Of a stretch of DNA of 64,000 bases, positions 11,504 through 20,590 are shown piece by piece (the first letter of the stretch is position 1; the number at the start of each line of letters is the position of its first letter). The position numbers were made by a program, and so were the translations under genes. The stretch covers positions 62,001 through 126,000 of the forward strand of contig CAWHXW010000005.1 of the NCBI GenBank assembly GCA_963833465.1, read 5' to 3'. Below the pieces are notes generated by a model, which saw only the letters and a program-made list of their open reading frames with translations, did no database searches and had not been told where the DNA came from. Source of the DNA: Fen-1298 sp963833465 (GTDB lineage Bacteria > Bacteroidota > Ignavibacteria > UBA10030).

Positions 11504-11532
11504 AAGATAACGAATGAAACAAAGATTGTCAA
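11504..11532 (-). promoter_or_regulatory. Sigma70-like promoter for porU
   Basis: On the minus strand TTGACA (11532-11527) is followed after exactly 17 bases by TATCTT (11509-11504). The -35 is perfect and the -10 matches TATAAT at four of six positions. Transcription would begin near 11498, giving a leader of about 200 bases that holds the attenuator. Bacteroidota proper use a different promoter consensus, so usage in this lineage is not certain. Confidence 0.5.
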
Positions 11533-11544
11533 GTAATTGAGTTT

Positions 11545-11764
11545 TCAATCAAAAAGGATTATTTGCTGAGAATTATATGTTCTTTTATTTGGACAAAGTT
11601 TAAACCTAAATTTTAGATATTTATGCGCAAACTTATTTTTACGACATATTTTATTCTTGGGAAAGATATATAATCGAAATTTTCATAAAGAGATGATTTA
11701 TTTTGCAGTTAAGGCAATATTTCATTAAATTAGTAATAAATATATTTATCCTCATTTAGGTGAT
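11545..11764 (+). other. Upstream region of glgA
   Basis: This AT-rich stretch between the divergent porU promoter and glgA has no open frame of note. It must hold the glgA promoter, but several TATAAT-like strings (for example near 11668) compete and none has a good -35 at the right spacing. Confidence 0.35.
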
Positions 11765-13252
11765 ATGTCGAGACCATTTAATATTCTATTTGTAACGAGC
11801 GAAGTGTATCCGTTCGCTAAAACCGGCGGGCTTGCAGACGTTTCTGGCGCCCTTCCTAAAGCAATAAAAGACCTCGGACACGAGATTCGCATAATGATGC
11901 CGCGGTACCGATTTATCGGTGAACGAAGATTTAAATTGCATGACATCATACGCTTGCACGAGATCCCGATTCCAGTGGGAAATACTATTGAACTCGGGAA
12001 TGTGAAGTCTTCTTTCATCAATAATTTGAAAGAAAAAGTGCAGGTCTATTTTTTAGACAATGTCAATTATTATGGCCGCGATGGCATTTACCAAAGTCCT
12101 TCGACAAAGAAAGATTATAAGGATAATGACGAGCGATTCATATTTTTTTGCCGTGGTGTGATAGAAACATTAAAGCGACTTGGATGGCAGCCGGATATTA
12201 TTCATTGCAATGATTGGCAGTCCGGTTTAATACCGGCATATCTCAAAACGATGTGTATGGAAGATCCTTTCTTCAAATCAATGAAGACAGTTTTCACTAT
12301 TCATAATATGGCATATCAAGGTGCTTTTCCGAAGGAATCATTTTCTAAATCGAATTTACCAAAAGAATTATTTGATACAAATGGTGTAGAAGCTTACGGC
12401 AACTTTAACTTCCTTAAAACAGGTATCTTTTTTTCCGATGCTATTACGACTGTCAGCGAGAAATATGCTGACGAAATTTGCAAATCCCCAGAAATTGGTG
12501 CAGGGCTTAACGGTTTGCTTTCCGCACGACGTAAAGATCTAAGCGGAATTCTAAATGGTATCGATAACCAAATTTGGGACCCTGCGACTGATGAATTTAG
12601 TTATCGAAAATTTGATATCAAATCTGTTGAAGCAAAGATCGATAACAAACGAGCGCTATTAACAAAATTAGGAATGGAATTTTCGGAAAACCGGCCCGTA
12701 ATCGGAATGATTAGTCGTCTTACGGATCAAAAAGGATTTGATTTGGTCTTTGATATTATAGAAGATTTAATTCAACTTGATGTCCAGATAATAATGCTCG
12801 TGGCAGGCGAAAAAGATTACGAAAAGAAAGTAGAAGCTCTCCAAAAGAAATATTCAAAACGTATTTTTGCATTTATCGGCTATGACAACGAATTAGCGCA
12901 TATGATTGAATCGGGAACGGATATGTTTCTCATGCCGTCTAAGTACGAACCATGCGGATTAAATCAGATGTATAGTATGCGTTACGGTACAATCCCTATT
13001 GTCCGAGCAACCGGCGGATTAGATGATACTGTGGAGGATTACATCGGTAATGGAAAAGGAACGGGATTTAAATTTGAAAAATATGAATCTAAAGAATTAA
13101 TGAAGGTTATCCAGCGTGCACTAAAAGTTTTCCAGCAGCCTGAAGAATGGAAAAGACTGATGCGAAATTGCATGATGTGCAATTTTTCATGGGAAAACTC
13201 TGCTCGAAAGTACATTAACCTATATAAAGATCTTTTAAAGCATAACGCATGA
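11765..13252 (+). CDS. glgA: Glycogen synthase (ADP-glucose type, GT5)
   Basis: GlgA transfers glucose from ADP-glucose to growing alpha-1,4-glucan in the cytoplasm. The 495-residue protein is full length and has the N-terminal GT5 motif KTGGL (K19), which binds the donor. It also has the HCNDWQSGL and FTIHNMAYQG segments (about 155 and 178), and the C-terminal GT-B donor site MPSKYEPCGLNQMYSMRYGTIP (about 393) with the catalytic-type Glu and the TGGLDDTV loop. The ATG at 11765 fits the conserved N-terminus (FNILFVTSEVYPFAKTGG). It is the first gene of a plus-strand run, transcribed away from porU. Confidence 0.95.
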   Translation: MSRPFNILFVTSEVYPFAKTGGLADVSGALPKAIKDLGHEIRIMMPRYRFIGERRFKLHDIIRLHEIPIPVGNTIELGNVKSSFINNLKEKVQVYFLDNVNYYGRDGIYQSPSTKKDYKDNDERFIFFCRGVIETLKRLGWQPDIIHCNDWQSGLIPAYLKTMCMEDPFFKSMKTVFTIHNMAYQGAFPKESFSKSNLPKELFDTNGVEAYGNFNFLKTGIFFSDAITTVSEKYADEICKSPEIGAGLNGLLSARRKDLSGILNGIDNQIWDPATDEFSYRKFDIKSVEAKIDNKRALLTKLGMEFSENRPVIGMISRLTDQKGFDLVFDIIEDLIQLDVQIIMLVAGEKDYEKKVEALQKKYSKRIFAFIGYDNELAHMIESGTDMFLMPSKYEPCGLNQMYSMRYGTIPIVRATGGLDDTVEDYIGNGKGTGFKFEKYESKELMKVIQRALKVFQQPEEWKRLMRNCMMCNFSWENSARKYINLYKDLLKHNA

Positions 13253-13395
13253 ATCTGAACGACGCTGGATTTTTAATGGTCTGTAACTGCCTTAAATTGC
13301 AGAAACTGCTCACCTCCACCGTCCAAAACTTCTGATTGAGATTTCCTATTTACTTATTGTAAATCGCAATCAAAATAGATAAAGGATATTGTGAA

Positions 13396-14583
13396 TTGAA
13401 TGTGTTTCGTTTTATTTTACTTTTTTGCATCGCAGTAATATTATTTTTAATCACCGGCTGTTATGACGCACCAAATTCTGTTGGCAGAGGTTCTCAGCCG
13501 CTCGGTGAGTACGGTATCGTCCATATAGATACATTTTATGCAACAGCTCATTCTTCTGATACAAATTTAATATATACATCCTCGCTTGACCGGTTTATGG
13601 TTGGTAATTACAAAACGTATCAAGCTTGGGCATGTTTAAAATTTTACAGCTGGCCGGATTCACTTATCGGTGTTAATATCAGAAGTGCGACGATCCTGTT
13701 GAAAGGAGCATATCATTTCGGCGATTCATTAGCACCGCTATCATTTAATGCATATCGCGCTGTCGCAAGTTTGATGGGCGATTCACTCACATACGATTCA
13801 CTTAACAATAACCCAACTTTCTATTACAACAGCTCTCCCCTTTCTATTCAGACATCTATTTCGGGCAGTGGGGACACATCATCGATTGCAATAAAAATTC
13901 TTGATGTAGGAATATTTAAAAGCTGGTTTTCGTCAAACACAGATACTATGAATCTTAACGACGGTATTATCTTAAAACCGACTAATACAAATGTTATCAA
14001 AGGTTACTATTCTTTCAATGCAGATTCTTCACTTCGACCTATGCTTATCGTCAATTATATTGATACCAATGGCGTTCCTCGGCAGGCTGCTCCTCTCATA
14101 TTCGGGTCGACAAAATTTCTTTCGACGGTTAATAAGGCAAGTCTTATGACCGACAACAATCTGATTTATGTACAAAGCGGCATTTCCTATCGAGGACTAA
14201 TATCTTTCGACAGTATTTCTATTCCTTGGCCTGTATCGGTCTATCGTGCTGTGCTGCAAGTGACTTTAAACCCATCTCAAAGTTCCTCTCAATATACTCC
14301 ATTTGCTCACGATACAATGTACGCTCTTTCTGTTGGATCCAACGATAACAGTGATGCTGGAGCTTATGGATTAAGCCAGCGTAGCGATAGTTCCGGCTTC
14401 ACGGTTTATTCATTTGAAATAAAACAAATTGTTGCACGTATGCTTAGCAATGCTTCTATACGAAAGATTGCTTTAAGCGGTTATTCTGAAGCTAGCTCTT
14501 TCGATTTACATACTTTATACGGTGCAATATCAAATCAAAAGTTAAAACCAAAATTAATTATTACTTATTCTTCCCAGCATTAA
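13396..14583 (+). CDS. Hypothetical lipoprotein
   Basis: The 395-residue protein starts with a lipoprotein signal peptide and lipobox LITGC (Cys at about residue 22), then GRGSQPLGEYGIVHIDTFYA. The body is beta-rich with two similar halves: ATILLKGAYHFGD ... LRPMLIVNYID and AVLQVTLNPSQSS ... LKPKLIITYSSQ. This suggests tandem jelly-roll domains like the DNRLRE family. No ATG is in frame at the start; TTG at 13396, nine bases after AAAGGA, is the best choice, and GTG at 13402 is the alternative. The outer-membrane protein gene follows within 13 bases, so the two are likely co-transcribed and may act together at the outer membrane. Function unknown. Confidence 0.7.
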   Translation: MNVFRFILLFCIAVILFLITGCYDAPNSVGRGSQPLGEYGIVHIDTFYATAHSSDTNLIYTSSLDRFMVGNYKTYQAWACLKFYSWPDSLIGVNIRSATILLKGAYHFGDSLAPLSFNAYRAVASLMGDSLTYDSLNNNPTFYYNSSPLSIQTSISGSGDTSSIAIKILDVGIFKSWFSSNTDTMNLNDGIILKPTNTNVIKGYYSFNADSSLRPMLIVNYIDTNGVPRQAAPLIFGSTKFLSTVNKASLMTDNNLIYVQSGISYRGLISFDSISIPWPVSVYRAVLQVTLNPSQSSSQYTPFAHDTMYALSVGSNDNSDAGAYGLSQRSDSSGFTVYSFEIKQIVARMLSNASIRKIALSGYSEASSFDLHTLYGAISNQKLKPKLIITYSSQH

Positions 14584-14596
14584 TATATAATTGACT

Positions 14597-15859
14597 ATGA
14601 ATAATTTCAAATTAAAACTGTTTCTAATTATCCTAATAGTCACTTTTCCATTAATCACTTTTGCTGGTGGTTCTTCTTTTTCTCAATATGGATTTGGTGA
14701 TATCCTCCGTTACGGCGACAGCCGAACCTGTGCAATGAGTGGTACGGGAATAGCTTTAATTGACGATGGATTTATTAACATATTAAATCCTGCCGGCTTG
14801 GCACGCATTTCCTACACAAGATTTTCTGGTGGGTTTGAATACAACAATTTTTTATCAAAGGATGAAACAGGTTCTTCTTCTTATTCAACTGGCGGATTCC
14901 AGGGAGTAGCATTTGCTTTTCCAATTTCGAGAGAAAATGGAATTGTGATGTCTGCAGAACTCACTCCATACAGCAATGTTAATTATGGTATTACATCATC
15001 AATCGAAAATTCTTTGACTCAATCAGTACAAAATACTACGTTTTATGGCAGCGGCGGCTTATCCTGTATTGCTTTAGGACTCTCTGCTTCTTTATTACCG
15101 ACACTGCATCTCGGCGCACGTTTAAATTATTTATACGGAAATACAGATCAATATCAAACGATCACATTCGATAGCACTTATCTGACTTCTACCACATTTG
15201 ATCGCTCCACTTATTATTCTGGTTTCAATCTTATGATCGGAGCAATTTATGAAGGTATATCAGATCTCATCAATTTCCCTGCTCTCCGCTCTTTCACAGT
15301 TGGAGTGACTTTAACAACTGCTGCTTCACTTAATGCTGATATACAGCGGACCTACCCCGGAAGCTCATATTCATCCAACGATTCAATTGTTAACGAAAAG
15401 GGTACAGTTGGCATTCCATTTTCTTTTGGCTTCGGACTTTCTTACTTGCATCAGAATCGCTATAGGTTCCTCGGAGACATCGTGATGGAGAATTGGGGAA
15501 GAACAAAATATTTTGGCTTGCCGGCCGATAGTGTCAATCTGAGAAATTCTCTACGTACCAGCATCGGTTTTGAAGCACTCCCTGCCAAAGATGCAGATAC
15601 ATATTTAAAGCGTATTGTCTACCGTGCCGGGTTTGCTTATAACTCAACATACTACGAAATAAATGGAATTGGAATTAACGAATTTATCATAAGCGGAGGT
15701 CTTGGGCTTCCAATGGGACTTGACTCTCGTCTCAATATCGGATTACAAGTTGGAATACGCGGTACTATGGATAATCATTTACAGAAGGATACTATAATTC
15801 GCCTTTCTATCGCAGTATCTGCAAGCGAAATATGGTTCCTTAGATATGATGCGGAATAA
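14597..15859 (+). CDS. Outer-membrane beta-barrel protein, PorV/FadL-like
   Basis: About 420 residues with a signal peptide (LKLFLIILIVTFPLITFAGG), then FSQYGFGDILRYGDSRTCAMSGTGIALIDDGFINILNPAGLA. The G.G.A..D....NPAG pattern is the N-terminal plug signature shared by PorV and FadL-like barrels. Alternating strands run to the end. ATG at 14597 is preferred; a TTG two codons upstream (14591) would add two residues. It sits between a lipoprotein gene and rpiB. It may be a cargo shuttle or a hydrophobic-solute channel; the sequence does not decide. Confidence 0.7.
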   Translation: MNNFKLKLFLIILIVTFPLITFAGGSSFSQYGFGDILRYGDSRTCAMSGTGIALIDDGFINILNPAGLARISYTRFSGGFEYNNFLSKDETGSSSYSTGGFQGVAFAFPISRENGIVMSAELTPYSNVNYGITSSIENSLTQSVQNTTFYGSGGLSCIALGLSASLLPTLHLGARLNYLYGNTDQYQTITFDSTYLTSTTFDRSTYYSGFNLMIGAIYEGISDLINFPALRSFTVGVTLTTAASLNADIQRTYPGSSYSSNDSIVNEKGTVGIPFSFGFGLSYLHQNRYRFLGDIVMENWGRTKYFGLPADSVNLRNSLRTSIGFEALPAKDADTYLKRIVYRAGFAYNSTYYEINGIGINEFIISGGLGLPMGLDSRLNIGLQVGIRGTMDNHLQKDTIIRLSIAVSASEIWFLRYDAE

Positions 15860-15864
15860 ATCCT

Positions 15865-16305
15865 ATGATTGCACTCGGCAGTGATCATGCTGGTTTTGAA
15901 TACAAAGAACGCCTAAAAAAACTACTTGATGAAATTAAAAAACCTTATCAAGATTTTGGAACCATATCTCCAGACTCTGTTGACTATCCTGATATTGCGC
16001 ATCTTGTTTCTAAGGCGATTTCTTCTGGTAAATACCAGCTTGGAATTTTAATTTGTGGCACTGGAATTGGCATGTCGATTGCCGCCAACAAACACAAAGG
16101 TATACGCGCCGCTGCCTGCGAATCTGCTGCATCAGCAAAACTTTCGCGCGAGCATAATGATGCTAATATCCTATGTTTAGGAGCACGCATTTGTAGCTGG
16201 GAAACAGCAATAGAAATTGTGAAAACATTTTTAACAACTCCATTTAGCGGCGGAGAACGGCATTTGCGCCGAATTGAAAAAATCTATTCACTTACGAGTT
16301 TATAA
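15865..16305 (+). CDS. rpiB: Ribose 5-phosphate isomerase B
   Basis: RpiB interconverts ribose 5-phosphate and ribulose 5-phosphate in the pentose phosphate pathway. The 146-residue length is normal. It opens with the family motif IALGSDHAGFEYK (phosphate-binding D7, H8) and carries the catalytic Cys64 in LICGTGIGMSIAANK, then GIRAA and SREHNDANILCLGAR. The ATG is five bases past the preceding stop and glyA follows 50 bases on. In this gene order (rpiB, glyA, tatC, polyprenyl synthase) it is a housekeeping gene. Confidence 0.95.
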   Translation: MIALGSDHAGFEYKERLKKLLDEIKKPYQDFGTISPDSVDYPDIAHLVSKAISSGKYQLGILICGTGIGMSIAANKHKGIRAAACESAASAKLSREHNDANILCLGARICSWETAIEIVKTFLTTPFSGGERHLRRIEKIYSLTSL

Positions 16306-16355
16306 AAATTAATTGTTCTGTACTCATTTCATCATTCTTTTAATTCAATCTAATC

Positions 16356-17651
16356 ATGAATAATCTCAAAATATCAGACCCGGAAATATTCGCCGCCATT
16401 CAGGGCGAGGTGCACAGACAAAATTCCAAACTAGAATTAATCGCTTCAGAAAACTTTGTCAGTCCTGCTGTGCTTGAAGCAATGGGCAGCGTTCTGACAA
16501 ACAAATATGCTGAGGGATATCCGGCTAAACGCTATTACGGAGGATGCGAGTTCGTAGATGTTGCTGAAAATCTGGCACGCGAACGGGCAAAAAAATTGTT
16601 CGGTGCCGAATATGCTAATGTGCAGCCGCATTCTGGTTCACAGGCGAATATGGCTGTTTATTTTTCTTTCATCAAACCGGGTGACCCTGTACTCGGTATG
16701 AATCTTTCTCATGGTGGACACCTGACGCACGGATCTCCTGTGAACTTTTCCGGTCAATTATTTCGTTTTTCTGCATACGGTATATCCAAAGAAACAGGCC
16801 GCATAGATTATAATGATGTTGAAGAAAAAGCAAAACTTGAAAAACCAAAAATGATTACCGTTGGTGCCAGCGCTTACTCCCGTAATATCGATTATAAAGC
16901 ATTCCGTGAAATCGCCGACAAAGTAGGTGCATTTCTCTTTGCCGATATTGCCCATCCTGCGGGTTTAATTGCCGCAAAACTGCACAACGATCCCCTTCCC
17001 TTTTGCCATGTTGTTACTACAACGACTCATAAAACACTTCGCGGCCCTCGTGGAGGAATGATTCTCATCGGCAAAGATTATGAAAATCCGTTTGGACAAG
17101 TAGCACCGAAATCCGGCAGGATAAAGATGATGTCCGAATTAATTGATTCGATGGTAATTCCAGGCATTCAGGGCGGACCGCTTATGCACGTCATTGCGGC
17201 AAAAGCCGTTGCATTCAGAGAAAATCTTCAGCCGCAATATCGAACGTATGCAGAACAAATTATTAAAAATGCTCAAGAACTTGCTTCATCATTAACTAAG
17301 CGCGGCTATAATATTATCTCCGGCGGAACTGATAATCATTTGATGCTTATAGATCTCCATAATAAAAATATTAACGGTAAAGAGTCTCAGGAAGCTCTTG
17401 ATCTCGCCGGTATAACAGTGAACAAGAATGCAGTGCCCTTTGATGATAAATCGCCGCTTATAACAAGCGGTATTCGCATCGGCACTCCGGCTATAACGAC
17501 ACGTGGAATGAAAGAACCTGAAATGATTATCATAGCAGAATTCATAGACCGTGTGCTTAATAACCGAACAGATGAAAAATTACTTAAAAAAATCAGCGAA
17601 GAAATAAAATCATTTTGCGAGAAATTTCCTTTGTACCCTGAAATAATTTAG
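16356..17651 (+). CDS. glyA: Serine hydroxymethyltransferase
   Basis: GlyA converts serine and tetrahydrofolate to glycine and methylene-tetrahydrofolate using PLP. The 431-residue protein is full length. It shows LELIASENFVS (about 26-36), YAEGYPAKRYYGGCE (51-65), HSGSQANMAVY (92-102), and the PLP-Lys in TTTTHKTLRGPRGG (K226). The C-terminal SGIRIGTPAITTRGM is also present. The ATG agrees with the family start. tatC follows after eight bases, so they are likely one transcript. Confidence 0.96.
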   Translation: MNNLKISDPEIFAAIQGEVHRQNSKLELIASENFVSPAVLEAMGSVLTNKYAEGYPAKRYYGGCEFVDVAENLARERAKKLFGAEYANVQPHSGSQANMAVYFSFIKPGDPVLGMNLSHGGHLTHGSPVNFSGQLFRFSAYGISKETGRIDYNDVEEKAKLEKPKMITVGASAYSRNIDYKAFREIADKVGAFLFADIAHPAGLIAAKLHNDPLPFCHVVTTTTHKTLRGPRGGMILIGKDYENPFGQVAPKSGRIKMMSELIDSMVIPGIQGGPLMHVIAAKAVAFRENLQPQYRTYAEQIIKNAQELASSLTKRGYNIISGGTDNHLMLIDLHNKNINGKESQEALDLAGITVNKNAVPFDDKSPLITSGIRIGTPAITTRGMKEPEMIIIAEFIDRVLNNRTDEKLLKKISEEIKSFCEKFPLYPEII

Positions 17652-17659
17652 CGTTAACA

Positions 17660-18454
17660 ATGGGAATTGCACAAGCCATAATCGAGAAAATATTTAAATC
17701 CGCGCGAGGAATTTCCGGTGAACGTGAAATGTCGTTTTTCGATCACTTAGAGGAACTGCGACGGCAAATTATTAAAATGATTGTAGGCATTCTCATTGGT
17801 ACTTTTTTGTGCATTTACTTTGCTGATTTTATTGTTCAAACTATTCTTCTAAATCCACTTCGATCTGTCGGATTAAAAGCTCAGGTTCTTTCGCCTTACG
17901 GTATCGTGATGCTGTACATGAATGCAATTTTAATATGCGGCGTCATTATTAGTATGCCTTATTCGATTTATTGCCTCTGGAAATTCGTGGCACCAGGATT
18001 ACTTCCAAAGGAACGTCAATATATTTCGCGTATAGTATTCTTTACTTCTCTTTGTTTTTTTACCGGCATAGTATTTGGTTATTATGTCTTACTTCCAGGT
18101 GCATTAGCATTTTTTTCGACTTTTGGCACGCAAAACATTGAAATGCATGTTGCTATCGATCAATATACTAGTTTTATGATGGCATTATTACTTGGGGCTG
18201 GACTTGTGTTTGAGCTGCCAATGATTTCCTACTTCTTATCGAAAATGGGAATATTAACTCCTGCATTTATGCGAAAGTACCGCAGGCACGCCATTGTTGT
18301 CATTCTCATTATTGCCGCAGTAGTAACACCTACACCTGACATGGTCACACAAACACTTCTAGCTCTTCCTATGTTTTTTCTTTATGAAGTTAGTATTTTT
18401 GTTTCTAAACTTGCACAAAAGAAAAGAATTCCACAAACCGAAAACGCGTTATGA
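17660..18454 (+). CDS. tatC: Twin-arginine translocase subunit TatC
   Basis: TatC is the inner-membrane receptor for twin-arginine signal peptides. The 264-residue protein has the N-terminal MSFFDHLEELRRQI motif (about 27-40; the conserved Glu and ELR) and six hydrophobic segments. It also has the second-loop LLPKERQYISRI/FFTSLCFFTGIVFGYYVLLPGALAFF region, and the VVTPTPDMVTQTLLALPMFFLYE helix. No tatA is in the window. Its last four bases (ATGA) overlap the start of the next gene, which suggests coupled translation. Confidence 0.94.
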   Translation: MGIAQAIIEKIFKSARGISGEREMSFFDHLEELRRQIIKMIVGILIGTFLCIYFADFIVQTILLNPLRSVGLKAQVLSPYGIVMLYMNAILICGVIISMPYSIYCLWKFVAPGLLPKERQYISRIVFFTSLCFFTGIVFGYYVLLPGALAFFSTFGTQNIEMHVAIDQYTSFMMALLLGAGLVFELPMISYFLSKMGILTPAFMRKYRRHAIVVILIIAAVVTPTPDMVTQTLLALPMFFLYEVSIFVSKLAQKKRIPQTENAL

Positions 18455-19446
18455 GTATTTTGAACTCATCTTATCATTTGCTTGATATTATTCGTGAGCC
18501 TGTTGAGCAAGAACTGAAGAAATTCGATGCTGTCTTTAGAGACGCTATGCACTCTCAAGTTGCACTTGTAGACATTGTGGCTCGTTACATTCTTCGGCAA
18601 AAAGGAAAACGTGTTCGGCCTTTATTAGTTATGCTTAGCGCAAAGTTATGCGGTCAAATTAACGAAAGCACTTATCGAGCTGCAATACTTATCGAACTTC
18701 TTCATACGGCTACGCTAGTTCATGACGATGTAGTAGATGATGCCGATGCGCGCCGCGGTCTTGCATCTATAAATGCAGTTTGGAAAAACAAAGTCGCTGT
18801 ATTAATGGGCGATTACCTTCTTTCACGCGGATTGCTGCTATCTTTACGATACAGTGATCACTATTTTTTAAATTCGATATCATATGCCGTTAAACGAATG
18901 AGCGAGGGTGAATTACTTCAAATTCAAAAAAGCCGCCAGCTTGACATCGATGAAGAAACCTATATTAAAATCATTAGCGATAAAACCGGATCTCTTTTTT
19001 CAGCTTGCACAGATATTGGAGCAGCAAGTACAACAGAAGATATAGAAAAAAGAAATCTGCTGAAAGTTTATGGAGAAAATGTCGGACTGGCATTTCAGAT
19101 AAGAGATGATCTGTTAGATTATCTTGGACGAAAAAGATTGTTAGGAAAATCTACCGGCAGCGACATTAAAGAAAAAAAACTTACTCTTCCGCTTATCTAC
19201 GCGCTTCAAAACGGCAATCGACATGAAGCAAGACAAGCATTGCGATATATAAAAAAAGGTGCACATCAAAAAGAAATTGGATGGGTATTAGACTTCGTCC
19301 GTGTTAATGGCGGCATAGAATATTCATTAAGAAAAGCAGAAGAATTTGCCGCGCTTGCAAGTAATTCACTTATTTCCTTCCCTAATTCTTCGGTCAAACA
19401 ATCGCTTCTTCAATTTGTTAACTTTGTTTTGGAAAGAAGTAGTTAG
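18451..19446 (+). CDS. ispB: Polyprenyl diphosphate synthase (octaprenyl-type)
   Basis: This class condenses isopentenyl diphosphate with an allylic primer to make the long prenyl chain of quinones. The 331-residue protein has the first Asp-rich motif in HDDVVDDADARRG (D92-D96), the KR.R.LL substrate loop near residue 52-58, and the second motif FQIRDDLLDYLG (about 215). GKSTGSDIKEKKLTLPLIYAL, typical of the family, follows. Product chain length cannot be read directly; octaprenyl or a nearby length is the usual annotation. It overlaps tatC by four bases and ends the plus-strand run. Confidence 0.85.
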   Translation: MSILNSSYHLLDIIREPVEQELKKFDAVFRDAMHSQVALVDIVARYILRQKGKRVRPLLVMLSAKLCGQINESTYRAAILIELLHTATLVHDDVVDDADARRGLASINAVWKNKVAVLMGDYLLSRGLLLSLRYSDHYFLNSISYAVKRMSEGELLQIQKSRQLDIDEETYIKIISDKTGSLFSACTDIGAASTTEDIEKRNLLKVYGENVGLAFQIRDDLLDYLGRKRLLGKSTGSDIKEKKLTLPLIYALQNGNRHEARQALRYIKKGAHQKEIGWVLDFVRVNGGIEYSLRKAEEFAALASNSLISFPNSSVKQSLLQFVNFVLERSS

Positions 19447-19522
19447 CTATTAGCGTCCACATCCTTACAAACAATTAATATTTGTTTGATTCACCTTATG
19501 CAAAAAAAACTTGAAATCCTGG

Positions 19523-19548
19523 TAGGGACGTTCAATTGAATGTCCCTA
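19523..19548. repeat. Intergenic palindrome downstream of ispB
   Basis: The 26-base stretch TAGGGAC...GTCCCTA is a nearly perfect inverted repeat centred on AATT (13-bp arms, one G/T mismatch). It is followed by TATTATTTG, so it could be a rho-independent terminator for the plus-strand run. It may instead belong to a dispersed palindromic repeat family. Only one copy was noticed here. Confidence 0.5.
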
Positions 19549-19570
19549 TTATTTGTTGGTTTAAATCATT

Positions 19571-20040
19571 TCAGCAAAATAATTTTTTCGTTATGTTAAA
19601 TGATTCCGTTTTTCCATTTCTTGTCGTGTGGGCATTCAAAAGATAATAATAACCTCCGCTTTTTAGGTTACTTGCATTAAATGTAATTGACTTATATTCA
19701 ACGGTATGAAGCTCATTAATCAAAATAACCACTTCTCTGCCAAGCACATCTATATCTTCAATACCAAATTACTAGTTAGCGGCAAATGATGACTAATGAC
19801 TGTTGACTGGTCGAACGGATTCGGATAATTCTGCGATAATGTACAACTTTTAAACTTTTGGAAGATGATTTAAGCACAACATCTATAGGAGAACTTAACT
19901 GCACACACCCCAAATTGCAGCATTTGCCTATGAATTATTGGATGAACTCCACCATTTTCCCATACCTTGACGGCCAACTGTTGCATCATCGCATTCATCT
20001 TGCTACAATTCACACACGATTAGATAGCATTTATATTTAA
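19571..20040 (-). pseudogene. Decayed C-terminal end of a T9SS-secreted protein
   Basis: The minus strand reads TLSQNYPNPFDQSTVISHHL ... NLVLKI, then after a frame change DIDVLGREVVILINE ... NLKSGGYYYLLNAHTT and a stop at 19571. These are the two halves of a T9SS type A sorting domain, separated by a frameshift near 19770. Upstream bits of coding-like sequence (LAVKVWENGGVHPII) are in yet other frames with stops. No intact gene remains. It is a remnant of a secreted protein, and it accounts for most of the gap between ispB and the stress-protein gene. Confidence 0.7.
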
Positions 20041-20056
20041 TATTCGTTTCATCAAT

Positions 20057-20590
20057 TCACATTTTTACAAATTCGTGTTCACCAGATCTTACTACAAGTA
20101 CAGGGCAAGGTGCCTTCCGCACAACCTTTTCTGCCGTACTACCAAAAAGAATTTGCTCCATGCCTGTATGTCCGTGTGTAGCAATTATAATGAGACTAAT
20201 ATTTTCTTCTAAAGCGTACTGGTTAATTTCGTAGAATGGTTTTCCTGTACGAACAATTTTTCGTGAAATGACTTTTCCTGCAACTTCCTTTGTTATAAGG
20301 TTTTCTAATTCGGCACTGCCTCGAGTTCGCATTTCTTCTTCAATATTTGGAAATCCGATTTGTCCGAAACTAAAATCTGCAGGATAGATTGTGGGCTCAA
20401 CGACATAAATAAGATCTATGGATGCTTTAAATTTTTGTGCGAATGGGATAGCATATTTCAATGCATTTTTTGAATGCTCAGAAAAATCAATGGGCACAAG
20501 AATTCGTTGAATATTAATTTGCGATTGATGAACCTGCTTAACTTGGCGTGTTTGGACACTCCTCTTTGGCCGGATTTTTTTTGTTGACAT
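20057..20590 (-). CDS. Universal stress protein (UspA family)
   Basis: The 177-residue protein has one Usp domain from about residue 29: RILVPIDFSEHSKNALKYAIPFA at the start and the nucleotide-binding signature ATHGHTGMEQILFGSTAEKVVRKAPCPVLVVR near 137-167 (G-x2-G-x9-G-[ST]), so ATP binding is expected. The N-terminal 28 residues are basic and not part of the domain. The ATG at 20590 lies 53 bases inside the upstream cyclic-nucleotide-binding gene; no later in-frame start keeps the first strand, so the overlap seems real. The pairing suggests a stress-signalling module. Confidence 0.88.
   Translation of the reverse strand: MSTKKIRPKRSVQTRQVKQVHQSQINIQRILVPIDFSEHSKNALKYAIPFAQKFKASIDLIYVVEPTIYPADFSFGQIGFPNIEEEMRTRGSAELENLITKEVAGKVISRKIVRTGKPFYEINQYALEENISLIIIATHGHTGMEQILFGSTAEKVVRKAPCPVLVVRSGEHEFVKM

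Noticed and set aside
19858..20040. Short plus-strand frame starting MEDDLSTTS
   Set aside because: It is opposite the T9SS remnant, has no ribosome site and no recognisable domain.
20057..20590. Fusion of the stress protein with the CNB gene by a frameshift
   Set aside because: Both proteins have complete domains and the stress protein has its own ATG; nothing in the junction suggests one polypeptide.
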